This document shows, piece by piece, positions 46,992-57,239 of a stretch of 64,000 bases of DNA (its first letter is position 1; each line of letters begins with the position of its first letter). The translations under genes and the position numbers were made by a program. Where the stretch lies: assembly GCA_002928965.1 (NCBI GenBank), contig PERU01000023.1, positions 1 to 64,000 of the forward strand, in the 5' to 3' direction. The DNA is from Methylomonas sp. (GTDB lineage: Bacteria > Pseudomonadota > Gammaproteobacteria > Methylococcales > Methylomonadaceae). The notes beneath the pieces were generated by a model. The model was not told the origin of the DNA. It saw only the letters and a list, made by a program, of their open reading frames with translations, and did not search any database.

Positions 46992-49900
46992 GACGATTCT
47001 CGCGGTAAATGATTCGCTATGATGATTTTCAGTTGGCCCAGAACGAGTCTGGCTTGCTGATAATCGATATTGTCGACCTGTTGTTCTATCGTGTACAGCA
47101 GTTGTCGGGTTTCCTCTGTCGGCAAAGCCCGCTTTAGTTTTTCCATCAGTTCGTGTGGCACAAAATCGCTGCCCTGCAGCAAGTTTAGCAACTCTGCTGT
47201 CAATTGATGAGCAACGGGCCAATTGGCGTTTATGACTGCATTATGCGCTGATTGATCGCTGACGGTAAAGTTTGCGATAGTGCGTAAAGTAGTGGCGAGT
47301 TTATCTTTAAATGTGGCCAGCTCAGCACCGATGTTACCGTCGACAAGCGCATCCTCCAGGCGAGCAGCGGCATGTCTCAACTCAATAGCGCCGATTACCC
47401 CGGCGGCACCTTTAAGATTATGGAGCCATTCAACGGCTTGCTGAAATTTTGCAGCTTGCAGGTACTGTTCAAGCTGCTGATCGGCGCTGGCAAACTTTTC
47501 CAAGAAGCGATCCAGCAGATGCTTGAGTTTATGCCGGTCCGAGCCAATGGTCATGCGAATATACCCAATATCAAAGCCCGGCAGTTCGTTTAGTTGAAGG
47601 CCAAACTCATCGGTCGTCTGCGGCTCATACTGAGCGGGTGGCGGCTTAATCTCGGGGTTGATGCAACGAATCAGCGCAGCAATCAAGGTTTGCGGCAGCA
47701 CGGGTTTGCTGACGTGGTCATTCATACCAACCGCATAGCAATGATTGCATTCCGCCTTCTGCACGGCGGCGGTCATAGCGATAATCGGCAAATTGGCAAA
47801 GCGGGGTTGTTGCCGTATGGCTTGGGTGGCGGCAATACCATCCATTTCAGGCATTTGTAAATCCATTAATACCGCATCGAAATGACCAGTATTCACTGCT
47901 GCGACCCCTTCCCTGCCATTATTGGCGAGCGTGACGCTCAAACCAGCGCTTTCAAGATACTCCCGTGCCACAATCTGATTTATTTCATTGTCTTCCACTA
48001 ACAGAATACTTGCGCCCATGATGGGTGCGGCCAAGCTTGCCAGATTCGGCCGAATCTGTGCGACTACGTTGCTGGCAGTGCCATGTTGCAGACGAGTCAT
48101 GGCATCAAGTAGCAATGACGGCATCACCGGTTTCACCAGAATATCGTCGGGCGCCGCATCGCCTGCGGCTTGCAGCAACTTTTCCCGGCTGAAGGCGGTG
48201 ACCATAATGACAACGGGCGCGTGTTGTATGGCAGACTCGCGCACCATGTCCCGGATGGCTCGCGTTACTTGCAGTCCATCCAGGCCGGGCATTTGCCAGT
48301 CAAGCAATACCAATTCAAAGTCCTGGCCGAGTATATTGGCTTGCCTAAGTTGTGTCAGTGCCTCTTCACCACTGCCTGCTTCTGCAACCTGAAACCCCCA
48401 AGCTTGCAACATATCTCGCAATACTTGTCGGGAAATATCCAGATCGTCGACGATTAGCACGCGCATCACATTGAGCTCAAGCGGACCAGGACTGTTATGC
48501 CCGGCGTCTTGAATGGCCAGCGTGAGGGTGAACTCAAACAAACTGCCTTGCTCGGCTTGACTGTACACCTCTAATTCGCCGCCCATCATTTCGACCAGAC
48601 TTTTGCTGATCACCAAACCCAGTCCAGTGCCGCCAAATCGGCGGGTGATCGAACCATCTGCCTGTGAAAACGCTTGAAACAAATTGGCAACTTGCTCGCC
48701 GGTCATGCCGATACCGGTATCGTGCACCGAAAAATGCAGCGTCGACAAATCAGCCGAACGGTCGATTTGCGAGATTTTGATGTGCACCGCCCCTGCTTCA
48801 GTAAATTTAACGGCATTGCCCACCAGATTATTCAAAACCTGACCCAGCCGTAATGCGTCACCCAGCAAGCGTTTGGGAATAGTCGGATCCAGTTCCAGCA
48901 CCACTTCCAGGTGTTTTTCTTCTGCCCGCACAATGAACAGGTTCAGCACATTTTCCAAGACTTGTTCGAGACTAAACGGCTCGTTGACCAATTCCATTCG
49001 TCCCGCCTCGACTTTGGAATAATCCAGGATGTCGTTAGTCAACGCCAACAAAGCCAGGGAAGACGTATGGATTTTTTGCAGAAAATCGCGCAATTTTTCA
49101 GAGGGATGATTGTTCAATGCCAAATCAGACAAGCCGATGATGGCATTCATCGGCGTGCGAATTTCATGACTCATATTAGCTAAAAACATGCCCTTGGAAC
49201 GCGATGCGGCTTCTGCCTCATCTTTGGCTTGCTGTAATTCGGCGGTGCGATGTGCAACTTCCTGTTCCAGATGTTCTCGACGATCCAACAGGCTTTGATC
49301 GCTCTTTTGAATCTGCTCCAGCATGGTATTGAAAGCGCGAACCAAATCGGCGGTTTCGTCATTGCCGCGTGGCTCAACCCTCAACGTGTAGTTTTTGTCA
49401 TGTCCGATAATACGGGCGGTTTTGGCCAATTCTTCAATAGGCTGTGAAATGAGTCGTTGCAATCGTATAGCTAGCAGATACACAAAAATCAGCGCCAGAC
49501 CGGAGGCAATCAGTGCCTTGCTGATACCGGCGAGATGATCATTCCAATGCACGGTGAAGTCAGCTTGCAGCAATACATAGCCTATCAGTTCACTGTTTTT
49601 AATCACTGGCGTAAACAGATCGGCGCGCCGGCTCCAGAAGGTACTGTGCAGTGTCTGAGACGACACTTTGAAGTCTTGAGGCGCATCCGGATGCGCATGG
49701 TCTCGGTGCCATGCAGACAGTGCAACCCCATCCGTTGACACCATCCAGGCTGAGACGATTTCCGGATGCTCTTTCAGGGACTCCAACAGACGATGGGCCT
49801 CCGCCTGATCGGAAAACGCCAGCGCGGCCTGACCATTTTCCGCCAACACATCAGCCATACTGGCTAACTCATGAAGTGCATCTTGATAGCGACTGTAAGA

Positions 49901-50038
49901 TGAGCTGATGACCAATACTGAAAGACTGACCAATAAACAGACCGAACAACTCAGCATGATGATGGACAGCAGTTTTTTGCGCAGTGACCAATTTGAAAAA
50001 CGGGACAGGCTGATCATCGAATTATCTCCCGTAGACAT
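46988..50038 (-). CDS. Hybrid sensor histidine kinase (HAMP-HisKA-HATPase-REC-REC-Hpt)
   Basis: The 1016-residue protein has two membrane helices (about 20-45 and 168-188) around a CHASE8-like periplasmic domain, a HAMP segment, the phosphorylated His in [21 protein letters not shown], an ATPase domain ([34 protein letters not shown]), two receivers ([15 protein letters not shown] and [12 protein letters not shown]) and a C-terminal Hpt domain ([14 protein letters not shown]). That gives a full internal phosphorelay. It starts overlapping the YfiR-like gene and ends overlapping the GGDEF regulator, which may take the phosphate from the Hpt histidine. The sensed signal probably comes through the periplasmic domain. 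Confidence 0.93.
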   Translation of the reverse strand: MSTGDNSMISLSRFSNWSLRKKLLSIIMLSCSVCLLVSLSVLVISSSYSRYQDALHELASMADVLAENGQAALAFSDQAEAHRLLESLKEHPEIVSAWMVSTDGVALSAWHRDHAHPDAPQDFKVSSQTLHSTFWSRRADLFTPVIKNSELIGYVLLQADFTVHWNDHLAGISKALIASGLALIFVYLLAIRLQRLISQPIEELAKTARIIGHDKNYTLRVEPRGNDETADLVRAFNTMLEQIQKSDQSLLDRREHLEQEVAHRTAELQQAKDEAEAASRSKGMFLANMSHEIRTPMNAIIGLSDLALNNHPSEKLRDFLQKIHTSSLALLALTNDILDYSKVEAGRMELVNEPFSLEQVLENVLNLFIVRAEEKHLEVVLELDPTIPKRLLGDALRLGQVLNNLVGNAVKFTEAGAVHIKISQIDRSADLSTLHFSVHDTGIGMTGEQVANLFQAFSQADGSITRRFGGTGLGLVISKSLVEMMGGELEVYSQAEQGSLFEFTLTLAIQDAGHNSPGPLELNVMRVLIVDDLDISRQVLRDMLQAWGFQVAEAGSGEEALTQLRQANILGQDFELVLLDWQMPGLDGLQVTRAIRDMVRESAIQHAPVVIMVTAFSREKLLQAAGDAAPDDILVKPVMPSLLLDAMTRLQHGTASNVVAQIRPNLASLAAPIMGASILLVEDNEINQIVAREYLESAGLSVTLANNGREGVAAVNTGHFDAVLMDLQMPEMDGIAATQAIRQQPRFANLPIIAMTAAVQKAECNHCYAVGMNDHVSKPVLPQTLIAALIRCINPEIKPPPAQYEPQTTDEFGLQLNELPGFDIGYIRMTIGSDRHKLKHLLDRFLEKFASADQQLEQYLQAAKFQQAVEWLHNLKGAAGVIGAIELRHAAARLEDALVDGNIGAELATFKDKLATTLRTIANFTVSDQSAHNAVINANWPVAHQLTAELLNLLQGSDFVPHELMEKLKRALPTEETRQLLYTIEQQVDNIDYQQARLVLGQLKIIIANHLPRESS

Positions 50039-50660
50039 CTGAGGCTATGTTCAACAACTGCCCCGGCAGATGCAGACCGGCGTTACGTATGGGCTCCAGA
50101 TTGACTTCGAATAGCACTTTGTTGTCACGCAGCAGTAGGCCGATACCACCACCCTTGACTGCAAAATCGTCAATATCCGACAAACTCAGTGTCGGAGCAT
50201 TGCCTAGTGTTTTGAGGATTACCAGAAATCGTTGCTGTTCAGATGCGCCGATAAAAACCAGATGACAACCGCTCAATTCAAGACTGGCATAACTTTGGGT
50301 TGCCACCCGTAATGAATGTGTGCCGACCGTACGTCCACTTAATGCCTCCAATGCGCCGTCCAGCACATTACTGCCGACGACACACAATAACAGCTCAGCA
50401 TTAGCCGGTAATGCTTCGGCGGGCCATTCCACGAATTTGGCAAAATTATAGAGATAAGCTGCTTTGATTTGTGCTTCGGATAAATCCTCTGCCGGCAGCG
50501 GTTGCCAGCAGCCTAGCCAAAACAGCATGAGACAGGCTCCGATCAGCTGGCGGCAATAATTCAAACCGGTCGAAACATAACAGGCCCGACTCTGAGCCTG
50601 GTTGTCCGGCGGTCGGCTCTGCCTGCCAGATTCAAATCCGTTTTGTGTGTAGTGATGCAT
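50022..50660 (-). CDS. YfiR-like periplasmic protein (DUF4154)
   Basis: Read from the ATG at 50660 it is a 212-residue precursor with a hydrophobic signal segment (about [14 protein letters not shown]) and the YfiR core: [58 protein letters not shown] and [33 protein letters not shown]. YfiR is the periplasmic regulator of diguanylate cyclase YfiN in Pseudomonas. Members with this layout often precede a hybrid kinase and follow a TonB-dependent receptor, as here. The start is uncertain; a longer frame from 50714 is possible. It overlaps the kinase gene by 17 bp. Confidence 0.85.
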   Translation of the reverse strand: MHHYTQNGFESGRQSRPPDNQAQSRACYVSTGLNYCRQLIGACLMLFWLGCWQPLPAEDLSEAQIKAAYLYNFAKFVEWPAEALPANAELLLCVVGSNVLDGALEALSGRTVGTHSLRVATQSYASLELSGCHLVFIGASEQQRFLVILKTLGNAPTLSLSDIDDFAVKGGGIGLLLRDNKVLFEVNLEPIRNAGLHLPGQLLNIASDVYGR

Positions 50661-50833
50661 CGTGCTTTTACTCTGAAAGTCCGGAGCGACGCATAGTCGC
50701 GATTCGAAAGCCATTATCGTGAGTATGCGTCGTTCCTAAATTCCCGGCTTCCATTGGCCGGAATGATTGCCATGCCTTCATGATCGTTGAATTGACAATG
50801 ACCAATGCTCTTTGTGTCAGACCAAATCTGTAT

Positions 50834-51925
50834 TTATGGCAGATTGTTGGCAAGGCAGCGGCAGTAGCCGTTGAGTTCCACATAAGCTTGGCCTGTGACC
50901 GAACCGTCTACGCGACACGCGCCTTCCCAATAAACAGGGCCGATCCATAAGCTATGTTGCGCACGTAACTCTTGATCCAGTAATAACGGCTGGACAGTGA
51001 ACTTTTCACCCCGCACGTCAATCTGCCAGCCGGACGGATAGCTGCATCCGGTATGTGGACTAACCCATTGGTCCAATACGGTGACCTGGAATTCGTGTGC
51101 CGCCAAAGTGATTGTTTGCCCTAGTGGGTCTGTGATGGAACCTGATTTTTCGACGATGGAATCATCGCCTTTAAAGTCGAACAGCATGATTTGCCGATTG
51201 TCGTCCAATTCGATGGCAAACCACTGCCAGCCTTGTTGTATGGCCTGATAGAGTTCGCCATATTGTCGGTCGAACCAGCTGTTACCTTTGACAGCGAAGC
51301 TTTCGCCGGCAATGCTCAGGGTGCCGGTGGTTGCCATTTTCGGTCGGGAATAATAGTAGGTGTAACCACCGAAGCGATAAGGATGGGCATCGCCGCCATA
51401 ATGTAGAGCTGGCGGTTGGGTGGCATTTAATTCCAGATCCAGCACGTAACCTTCTACTTCGGCGTGCAAACGGTCATGCCCGTCACCACCTATGGCCGTC
51501 ACTTTGTTGCTGGTGCCAGAACTGAGATTGAAGCCATTTTTGGTGCGATCCGGCAGATGAAATTCCACAAATTCCTCGAACGCAAAGCGTTTGCCTGTCA
51601 CATCGGTAATAGCTGCTTGTACCAGCTGATCGCGCATGATCACAAAGCTGTCAAAGGCAAAAAACACTATTTCAAAGCCAAAGCGGCGGCCGTCTTGGCT
51701 TTCTAAATGTCCGGTCCAATACCACCATTGCACTTGCTCAGACGGTAAAAAAGCGTCATCCGCGGGTAATTCAACCGGACCTATCAAGCCTCGTTTAGGC
51801 ATGAACAGAAAAACGACAACGACGATCGTTAACAACAGCCAAGGCAACAAGCCAGGACTCAGCAGAGCGGCCAATAACACTAGCCCACCCACAATCCAGG
51901 GTAATTTTTTCCAGATTTTTGGCAT
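50834..51925 (-). CDS. AttH/CrtC-type lipocalin-like protein, membrane anchored
   Basis: The 363-residue protein has two N-terminal hydrophobic helices (about 8-40) and then two lipocalin-like halves: VQWWYWTGHLESQDGRRFGFEIVFFAF in the first, and SWFDRQYGELYQAIQQGWQWFAIELDDNRQIMLFDF with SYPSGWQIDVRG in the second. That is the AttH/CrtC (carotenoid 1,2-hydratase-like) family. A role in carotenoid or lipid chemistry or secretion is possible, and a methanotroph with carotenoids could use a hydratase. No carotenoid gene is near. It begins 28 bp after the TonB receptor and lies in the same operon. Confidence 0.8.
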   Translation of the reverse strand: MPKIWKKLPWIVGGLVLLAALLSPGLLPWLLLTIVVVVFLFMPKRGLIGPVELPADDAFLPSEQVQWWYWTGHLESQDGRRFGFEIVFFAFDSFVIMRDQLVQAAITDVTGKRFAFEEFVEFHLPDRTKNGFNLSSGTSNKVTAIGGDGHDRLHAEVEGYVLDLELNATQPPALHYGGDAHPYRFGGYTYYYSRPKMATTGTLSIAGESFAVKGNSWFDRQYGELYQAIQQGWQWFAIELDDNRQIMLFDFKGDDSIVEKSGSITDPLGQTITLAAHEFQVTVLDQWVSPHTGCSYPSGWQIDVRGEKFTVQPLLLDQELRAQHSLWIGPVYWEGACRVDGSVTGQAYVELNGYCRCLANNLP

Positions 51926-51952
51926 ATTTTGATACTCGTTAGGGTGGAAAAT

Positions 51953-54001
51953 TTAAAAGCTCCAACTGAATTTGCCGTAAATGGAGCGCGGTATCGCGGT
52001 TGCAAAATCAGTGAGCGAAACGGCAGCAGAGTCTCTGAATTCAAGATGCTGTGGGGCGAACAAGTTTTGGGCGACGATAGACCACTCCATGCCCTCAATG
52101 GGCCTATAGGCCAGTCTGGCATCAAAGGTTGTGTAGGCTGGCACAGCTTGATTGACTGCATTCAGCTGACTGACATGACGCATGGTCATATCCAGCTGAG
52201 TTTTTTCAGTCACATCAATCTGCCAACGTAGCGAGCCGCGATGCCGAGGACTAAGACCGGCTATGTCAGGATTGTTGTCGTCATAGGGCTTTTCGATCTT
52301 TAAATGGCTATAGTTGCCGGTAAAACGCATCCAGTCCAATACGTGCCAATCGGCTGAAAGCTCGATGCCGCGAGTGGTGATTTCCTGGCTAAGATTGCTC
52401 CAGATCATGGGTTGGGTTACCAGGAATGAAGGCGCAAATTGTATTGTTGGGTCGCCACGGCGGAAGATGATCAGATCAGTGTAATGATTGCTGAATACTG
52501 TGACATCGGTGGAAAACCGCTCAGTCCATTGACTGCGCCAACCTATTTCAGCAGTGAAAACCTTCTCAGCTTTTAAGTCGGGGTTGGGTTGCGCCATGAC
52601 CTGAACAGGAAGTGATCCTAAATTGGGTGGTGTAGTGGTCGTGCCTAAAGCGATATTTGCCTGCGCCTCGCCACGTGACGGAATACGGGACGCTCGGGAT
52701 ACCGAGGCCCACAAAGAATGCTGATCGTTGGGCGTCCACAACAAACGGGCATTTGGCTGTACCTGGGTATTGCCGAAATGACTTTCCTCGATCTTGCTGC
52801 CCAAGGTCAGACGTAAGGTATTGTCAATCAACGTAATATCGTCCTGCACAAAAGCCCCGCCCTGATGATAGCCCAAGCTTTCCGGTGTGAAGGCAATCGC
52901 CGAGCTGCTTTGCGTACTGCTGTGGATGAATCGGTAATTGACGCCCCACATCAAATCATGGTCGGGGTCGGGATGCAGGCGATGTTGGAAATCAATGTCA
53001 AACATATCCTGGCTGTCGGATAAAGCCGGGGCGGTGAAATTGACCCTGTCGTAAAAACCTTGCAGGGTAAATTCCGATCCATCATTGAAGCTGCCCTCCC
53101 AGCGCGATATTAAATTGGCACCGTCTGCAACGTCGTCGACATTGAAGGCGGTATTAAAGGGGCTAGTGGCGGTCAAAGGCTGAACCGTATTACCAACTTT
53201 CTTGCGATACACATCACCTTGTACGGTAAATCGATGGTCGCTGGAAATGCGTTGGTCAACCCGAAAACCAGTCTGTACGGATCGCCAGTCATCATGCAAT
53301 CTGTCACCGGCAGGGCTGACAAAGGCCTCGCGTTCAAAGGTTTTGGCATAAACCCGATAATTACCTTCTTCACCCAATTGTCCGCCGTGGCGGTAACCGG
53401 CAAAGCCCTGCTCCTGATTGCCGCCACCGGCCACCAATAAATTACCTTGGGTATCCTTGGCTTTTTTGGTGATGATGTTAATAACGCCATTGACCGCGTT
53501 AGCACCCCACATCACCGCGCCGGGTCCGCGGATGACTTCGATGCGATCGATGTCTTCCATCATGGTGTCCTGTAAATTCCAGAACACACCGGAGAACAGC
53601 GGCGTATACACCGTGCGTCCGTCCATCAGCACCAATAATTTATTGGCATATCGGCCATTGAAGCCGCGGGCGGTGATGGACCAACTGTTGGCGTTGATCT
53701 GGGCGACTTCAATGCCGGGAGCCAGTCGCAATGCATCCGGAATAGTGGTAGCCCCGGAACGCCGAATATCGTCCTGACTGATAATAAAAGCGGCAGCGGC
53801 GGTATTGGAGAGCGTTTGGGATTTTCTGGATGCGGATGACACTTCCATCTGCATCAGATCGTTGATGGAAAGCGCTTCAATATCCGGCAATCCCTCATCC
53901 GCTGCCGAATATTCAGCTAACCCAAGCAACAATGGGATGCACAACAACGAAAAACCAAAATTGGCCGTCATCCGTTTTGAGAGTCTGTTATTAACTGGCA
54001 T
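51953..54001 (-). CDS. TonB-dependent outer membrane receptor
   Basis: The 682-residue precursor has a signal peptide (about residues 13-34), a plug domain (SKRKSQTLSNTAAAAFIISQDDIRRSGATTIPDALRLAPGIEVAQI, RIEVIRGPGAVMWGANAVNGVINIIT) and a beta barrel ending in a terminal aromatic strand (YGKFSWSF, with final Phe). No TonB box is recognisable by eye. Its ligand is unknown. The order receptor-lipocalin-YfiR-hybrid kinase-GGDEF regulator suggests a sensing receptor. The 5' side (54002 onward) is open intergenic DNA. Confidence 0.93.
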   Translation of the reverse strand: MPVNNRLSKRMTANFGFSLLCIPLLLGLAEYSAADEGLPDIEALSINDLMQMEVSSASRKSQTLSNTAAAAFIISQDDIRRSGATTIPDALRLAPGIEVAQINANSWSITARGFNGRYANKLLVLMDGRTVYTPLFSGVFWNLQDTMMEDIDRIEVIRGPGAVMWGANAVNGVINIITKKAKDTQGNLLVAGGGNQEQGFAGYRHGGQLGEEGNYRVYAKTFEREAFVSPAGDRLHDDWRSVQTGFRVDQRISSDHRFTVQGDVYRKKVGNTVQPLTATSPFNTAFNVDDVADGANLISRWEGSFNDGSEFTLQGFYDRVNFTAPALSDSQDMFDIDFQHRLHPDPDHDLMWGVNYRFIHSSTQSSSAIAFTPESLGYHQGGAFVQDDITLIDNTLRLTLGSKIEESHFGNTQVQPNARLLWTPNDQHSLWASVSRASRIPSRGEAQANIALGTTTTPPNLGSLPVQVMAQPNPDLKAEKVFTAEIGWRSQWTERFSTDVTVFSNHYTDLIIFRRGDPTIQFAPSFLVTQPMIWSNLSQEITTRGIELSADWHVLDWMRFTGNYSHLKIEKPYDDNNPDIAGLSPRHRGSLRWQIDVTEKTQLDMTMRHVSQLNAVNQAVPAYTTFDARLAYRPIEGMEWSIVAQNLFAPQHLEFRDSAAVSLTDFATAIPRSIYGKFSWSF

Positions 54002-54652
54002 CGTGGTAAATGTTTAACTTGACCTGATTCAAGATTACTTTGGGTTGGCTATGTTTCGTTCTGGTTGAGGTATATGACTAAAGTGTGGCGCTGAAAATTG
54101 TAAGGTTCTGGCGTGTTCAGGTTTTTTGCTAATTATAAACAGCAGTTTTTTTACTCAAATGCTTGCTCAGTTACCGTTAGTGGCAGACAAACCTGCCCGA
54201 ATCATTGACCAACGCCTTAACAAGTGTTCGCCCAAAACCTGTCGAATTGCCTCTCACGTCCGGCAGCAACAAGCCCGAACGGAAGATTAGAAATTCATGT
54301 TATGGGCTAATAACAGGTTCCACATTCGTACCCCGAAGCATAGTTGAAAAAATTCAATTCGAACCAAACTCAGGGATTTTCTGGCTATTAGAATGAGGTT
54401 GGATTGATGGCCGACAGTCTTGATCGTTGAATTTGATCAACGGGTTGGAATTTGACTTTCGGATATCTCTTGGCTTGGTTGATTAGAGATTGATCGTCTT
54501 GTTACGGTAGGGTCGAGATGTGGCGCGGTAGCATTAGGTTTGGCTTGCTGTTTCCGTCCCTTTCGTTTGACGATGTCCTAATAGCCTTGCCTTAACCCCG
54601 TTTCCACACCCCGCTAATCGGTAGGGTCGAGATCTGGCGCGCGCACTTTAGG
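54002..54652. repeat. Intergenic region with a 35 bp direct repeat
   Basis: GGTAGGGTCGAGATGTGGCG (54506 on) and GGTAGGGTCGAGATCTGGCG (54620 on), each followed by a GC-rich stretch and TTAGGTT, are direct repeats 114 bp apart. The second ends where the broken transporter gene begins. No gene is supported; a 63-codon frame at 54205 has no family likeness. Confidence 0.5.
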
Positions 54653-55718
54653 TTCCGGTGGCTTATCCATGACTTTCATCATGGGCCTCAATCCGGCTAT
54701 CCGCCCTGGCTACTTTACGGCATTGTCTTGTTGTTGCTGATCGCCAATACGATCAATATAGCCGCCGATATTGGCGCCATGGGCGCAGCGCTCAAACTGC
54801 TCATCGGTGGGCCAGCCCACTGGTATGCCATCGGTTTTGTTATGCTCTCATTAGGCCTACAAATTTTTGTATCATTTCCCCGTTATGCCCCCATGCTGAA
54901 AGCGCTAACATTTGCGCTACTGGCTTATGTAGCCACCGTATTTGTGGTCAAGGTACCGTGGAGCGAAGTGGTTTATCAAACCGTCATGCCGTCTATATCA
55001 AGTACTTACTCGCCGTAGTGGCGGTATTTGGGACCACCATCAGCCCGTATCTGTTCTTCTGACAAGCGTCTCAAGAAGCCGAAGACCAGCGCGCCGCGCC
55101 AGGCGAGGAGCCGTTAGTAGAGGCACCAGAACAAGCACCGGCTGAATTGCAACGCATCAGTATCGATACCTATATTGGCATGGGGTTTTCCAACTTGGTC
55201 GCCTTTTTCATTATGTTGACGGCGGTTGTCACCTTGCACCTGCACGGGATAAGCGATATTCAGACATCCGCCCACAGGCGGCAGAGGCTTTACGTCCGCT
55301 GGCGGGCGACTTCGCCTTTGTACTCTTTACCGCCGGTATTGTTGGTACCGGATTACTTGCCGTCCCTATTCTTGCAGATTCAGCGGCTTACGGTATTGCC
55401 GAGGCCTTTGACTGGCATATCGGATTAGGTCTGAAATTGTTACAGGCACGCGGCTTTTACACGATTGTGATTGTCGCGACAGTGCTCGTTATGGTACTTA
55501 ATTTTACTCCCGTCGACCCAATCAAAGCCTTGTTTTGGAGTGCAGTGATCAACGGTGTCATATCGGTGCCGATTATGATCGTGATGATGCTGATAGCCGT
55601 GCGCGAAGACGTGATGGGCGAATTTGTGATTAGTCGGTGGCTATGGGTTTTCGGCTGGTTGGCAACGGTGAGTATGGTTTTCGTAGTACTGGCGGCATTC
55701 GCCACTTGGCGGCAATAA
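54653..55718 (+). pseudogene. Broken NRAMP-family metal transporter gene
   Basis: Fragments in several frames join into one NRAMP-type protein. Frame 2 reads PPWLLYGIVLLLLIANTINIAADIGAMGAA and on to about 54985; another frame then gives IKYLLAVVAVFGTTISPYLFF, a TGA at the position of the usual Trp, and QASQEAEDQ; further shifts near 55270 lead to LRPLAGDFAFVLFTAGIVGTG and a C-terminal part ending at 55718. At least one stop and two frameshifts are needed, and the N-terminal helices are missing. The family moves Mn2+ or Fe2+ with protons. The gene is dead as read, unless the assembly contains several errors. Confidence 0.85.
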
Positions 55719-56077
55719 ATGTAACCAAGCCGAACAACAACCATAACGGCTTTTAAAAAGGACCATATTTGCAAAAATACCGCCCTTTTTCATCTGTCGA
55801 AAATAGTCTATAGCCCATAGCCGTCAATCCATGCCGCAACAATAACCAGAATAAGCCCTGGAATGATCGCGCCGATAAATCGCCAGTTTCCGCCCCAAGT
55901 GAAGACCAACACAGCACATCGCCTCCGAATGGATGTTCATCCACTAAATCGGAGGTGTCCGCATGGTGGTGGTAGAAAGGCTCCAGCTCGTTTTTTAGTA
56001 ATCTTTAGATTATTTTTATATTAAACATACTCTAAATAATTGCTGATATTTTGCAACGTTTATATTAATCATTAATA
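55719..56077. other. Intergenic region, nothing recognised
   Basis: AT-rich towards its right end (55985-56077). A 63-codon frame on the minus strand has no signals. I see no repeat family or promoter worth naming. Confidence 0.3.
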
Positions 56078-56236
56078 TCAAAATCTGCCTGTTAACACCA
56101 ACACCAGTAATATGATTAGTATAAGCCCTAGCCCTCCGCTAGGGCCATAGCCCCATGCACGACTATGTGGCCAAACAGGGAAGACGCCAAGCAGCATCAA
56201 TACCAACACCAATAGTAATATTGTTCCCATCGTCAT
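56078..56236 (-). CDS. DUF3309-family small membrane protein
   Basis: Read from the ATG at 56236 (GGAG seven bases upstream) it encodes 52 residues, MTMGTILLLVLVLMLLGVFP then WPHSRAWGYGPSGGLGLILIILLVLVLTGRF. The two hydrophobic segments joined by WPHSRxWGYGPSGGLG are the DUF3309 signature. The family is of unknown function, is common near other small envelope or stress genes, and is often duplicated in proteobacteria. Confidence 0.9.
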   Translation of the reverse strand: MTMGTILLLVLVLMLLGVFPVWPHSRAWGYGPSGGLGLILIILLVLVLTGRF

Positions 56237-56359
56237 GGAACTACTCCTAAATTGAAAAAGCACGTTACTGCTTTAATAGGTTATAAAAAATCTCCGGCTA
56301 ATATTAACTAATCTAAGATGTTAATGGCTTGTCATCTCAATATGCCGAAAGGGATATTT

Positions 56360-56626
56360 TTATTTACCATCCTTTATATCTTGCTTGATGTCACCATAGC
56401 CTTTCTGGACTTTGCCAAGATTCTTTTGGTTCTTACCTTCAGTCTCCATTTCTTTATCCTCGATTATATTTCCGGTGGTTTCTTTAATTTTACCTTTGGC
56501 TTCTTCGGCGCGGCCTTCAACTTGATCTTTGTTCACTGGTGCATCTAAGGCATAGGCACCAACAGAACAGAGTAAAGATATAACGCTCACAGATAAAATA
56601 ATAAGTTTATGGTTGCTTAGTTTCAT
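56360..56626 (-). CDS. CsbD-family protein with signal peptide
   Basis: The 88-residue precursor has a signal peptide (LIILSVSVISLLCSVGAYA) and the CsbD core VNKDQVEGRAEEAKGKIKETTG, ending KGYGDIKQDIKDGK. Most CsbD proteins are cytoplasmic and general-stress induced, so export of this copy is unusual. A second, cytoplasmic CsbD lies at 60938. Confidence 0.9.
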   Translation of the reverse strand: MKLSNHKLIILSVSVISLLCSVGAYALDAPVNKDQVEGRAEEAKGKIKETTGNIIEDKEMETEGKNQKNLGKVQKGYGDIKQDIKDGK

Positions 56627-57239
56627 AATTATTCCTGTATAAATTTAAGGTTTGTAACCCATTTAGCATTCAATCATTACATCTGATAATGCCGGATTAC
56701 AAAGTGCTGATTCGCAATGCTTGAAACAGTCAACAATGACTTACTTATTGAGGTTGTTCCGTTGAATTATAATTCTCAAATATTGTGATTCTCACGATGA
56801 GAAAATTACTCGAAATTTTGAACTGGGTCTGTGCGATGACGAACATTGATTAAAACAAGCGCTGGAGATTATTTAAATGTCTCTGGAAACTTTTCTAAGC
56901 CGTTTGACAATTATTTAAGTTTTGCAAGAGGTGTTTGTACGATTACGCACTGACAAGGCAGTTGATTCAGGTCATCCTCCGCGAAACTGATAATAATCGC
57001 GGGGCCTAAGAAGATGGCAGTTTTTCCCAGGGAGGTTGGACGGAGTGGAACGGACGCTACCCAGATAAAACCCTCCTCTTCTGGCTCGGCAGGCGGAACC
57101 CCAAGCCCGAATCAGACGCCAATTGATGGCTGGGTTTCTTCAATGCTCTTCCCTGCCGTAAAGAGGCTTCAACAAGACGTTTTAGCGTCAAGCGTTCCAA
57201 CAACGGAACGTATCTCAACAACCATCATAAGGGATTTCC
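56627..57239. promoter_or_regulatory. Upstream region of the FtsH-like gene with short inverted repeats
   Basis: The right part contains GACGTTTTAGCGTC (57176-57189) and CGTTCC-aacaac-GGAACG (57193-57210), 30-60 bp before the ATG at 57240. The second is a plausible operator or mRNA hairpin. The left part has AT-rich DNA with no gene. A frame at 57014 ending inside the FtsH-like gene has no support. Confidence 0.4.
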
